Below, piece by piece: positions 4,836-5,766 of a stretch of DNA of 5,766 nucleotides. The first letter of the stretch is position 1; every line of letters starts with the position of its first letter. The translations under genes and the position numbers were made by a program. The stretch is from Syntrophaceae bacterium. Lineage in GTDB: Bacteria; Desulfobacterota; Syntrophorhabdia; Syntrophorhabdales; WCHB1-27. Location of the stretch: positions 1 to 5,766 of the forward strand of contig PLSJ01000071.1 in NCBI GenBank assembly GCA_003165115.1, read 5' to 3'. Under the pieces are notes generated by a model that ran no database searches, was not told the origin of the DNA, and saw nothing but the letters and a program-made list of their open reading frames with translations.

Positions 4836-5766
4836 ATGCGAAAAGGATGGGTAGTCCTGTTCACGGCCTTTATGCTGCTGTGCTTCGTCTTTCTCGGTTT
4901 ACCCGGGAGAGCCCAAAGTCAATCCAAGATCACGCTGACGTACGCGAACTTTCCGCCTTCTACCACATTCCCCTGCGTGCAGATGGAAAGATGGGCGAAG
5001 GAAGTGGAAAAGAGGACGAACGGGAAAGTGAAGGTCCAGACCTTCCCCGGCGGCACGCTGCTTCCCGCGAAGAATATCTTCGACGGGGTCATCACCGGCA
5101 CGGCCGACATCGGGAACTTTGCCATGAGCTACCAGCCGGGCCGGTTCCCTGTCTCCGAGGCGGTTGACCTCCCTGTCGGCTTCACCAGCGCGAGGGCGGC
5201 CAGCCTCGCCCTCTACGACCTCATCGACAAGTATCCGAAGGAGTTCGAGAAGGTGAAGCTGCTCACGCTCTTTACCTGTCCTCCGGCCGATTTCATGACC
5301 ATAAAGCCGGTCAGGTCCCTTAAAGACCTGAAAGGGATGGAGCTGAGGGTCTCGGGAACGGGCGCAGAGGCGGTGAAGCGCCTCGGTGCGATTCCCATCG
5401 CCATGCCCCAGTCAGAGACGCCCGAGGCGCTTCAGAAGGGTGTGGTAAAAGGCGTCGTCTCCTCTATGGAGGTGCTCCAGGATCTCAACTATGCCGCTTA
5501 CTGCCCGTATGCGACGGACACAAACCTCTTCGTCGTCACCTTTGCCGTGGTCATGAACAAGGATAAATGGAACGCCATGCCGGCCGACGTGAAAAAGGTG
5601 CTCGATGATTTGAGGAGGGAACAGGCTGAATGGACGGGCAAGTACGTGGATGACCACGTAAAGGAAGCCCTGCAATGGTCGAAACAGAAATACAACCACC
5701 AGGTCATCCAGCTTTCCCCCGCCGACAAGGCCGAGATCCCGAAGATCCTCAAGCCCATGTTCGACG
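4836..5766 (+). CDS. TRAP transporter solute-binding protein, DctP family, 3' partial
   Basis: The frame runs off the right edge after 310 residues; the family is usually about 330-345, so only a short C-terminal piece is missing. The N terminus is a Sec signal peptide: Arg2-Lys3, a hydrophobic stretch at about 5-22, and a likely cut after GRA (Ala26). The mature protein would bind an organic acid in the periplasm and deliver it to a DctQ/DctM membrane pair driven by an ion gradient; those genes are expected downstream. Family hallmarks: FPGGTL at 70-75, GTADIGNFA at 88-96, SLKDLKGMELRVSGTG at 161-176 containing Arg171, the position of the conserved carboxylate-binding arginine, and then the PQSETPEALQKGVVKGVV segment at 191-208. 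The ligand cannot be predicted, but the conserved Arg points to a carboxylate. The 59-bp gap to the VOC gene has no clear terminator, so both may share a transcript. Cys16 lies inside the hydrophobic core and is preceded by Leu, so it does not form a lipobox. Confidence 0.92.
   Translation, partial: MRKGWVVLFTAFMLLCFVFLGLPGRAQSQSKITLTYANFPPSTTFPCVQMERWAKEVEKRTNGKVKVQTFPGGTLLPAKNIFDGVITGTADIGNFAMSYQPGRFPVSEAVDLPVGFTSARAASLALYDLIDKYPKEFEKVKLLTLFTCPPADFMTIKPVRSLKDLKGMELRVSGTGAEAVKRLGAIPIAMPQSETPEALQKGVVKGVVSSMEVLQDLNYAAYCPYATDTNLFVVTFAVVMNKDKWNAMPADVKKVLDDLRREQAEWTGKYVDDHVKEALQWSKQKYNHQVIQLSPADKAEIPKILKPMFD

Noticed and set aside
4881..4886. Cys16 in the TRAP protein signal region as a lipoprotein attachment site.
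   Set aside because: The residue before it is Leu rather than Gly, Ala or Ser, and it lies in the middle of the hydrophobic core. A signal peptidase I cut after Ala26 fits better.

Overview
The window is a GC-rich, densely packed stretch of bacterial DNA. It holds five protein genes, all on the + strand. The first is cut by the left edge and the last by the right edge. The gene types (a molybdenum hydroxylase of the 4-hydroxybenzoyl-CoA reductase/xanthine dehydrogenase family, a TRAP-type solute-binding protein and a methylmalonyl-CoA-epimerase-like protein) suggest an anaerobic or facultative heterotroph that degrades organic acids or aromatics. A deltaproteobacterial (Desulfobacterota, Syntrophorhabdus-like) source is my best guess. 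That guess rests on gene style only, because no marker gene is present.

Layout: (1) 1-1626, the C-terminal two thirds of a molybdopterin-binding hydroxylase subunit. (2) 1674-2816, a saccharopine-dehydrogenase-like NAD(P) oxidoreductase, 47 bp downstream. (3) An 81-bp gap with two adjacent GC-rich hairpins, then 2898-4169, a class III (glutamate-1-semialdehyde-aminomutase-like) PLP aminotransferase that starts at GTG. (4) A 166-bp gap rich in inverted repeats, then 4336-4776, a small VOC-fold protein resembling methylmalonyl-CoA epimerase. (5) 4836-5766, the secreted substrate-binding protein of a TRAP transporter, with its 3' end missing. No gap exceeds 300 bp. No tRNA, rRNA, CRISPR array or insertion sequence was seen.

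How the genes may work together (inference): the TRAP protein would capture an organic acid in the periplasm. The molybdenum enzyme, the dehydrogenase, the aminotransferase and the VOC protein could then act on it or on its CoA ester or amino/keto derivatives. The substrate cannot be read from the sequence.

Two points deserve most attention. The molybdenum subunit has Met where this family normally has its catalytic Glu. The epimerase-like protein has Leu where a metal-binding His is expected. Two enzymes in one cluster with altered active sites suggest either non-standard chemistry or divergent, unassigned subfamilies. The aminotransferase also differs from its neighbours in codon choice and is bracketed by structured non-coding DNA.
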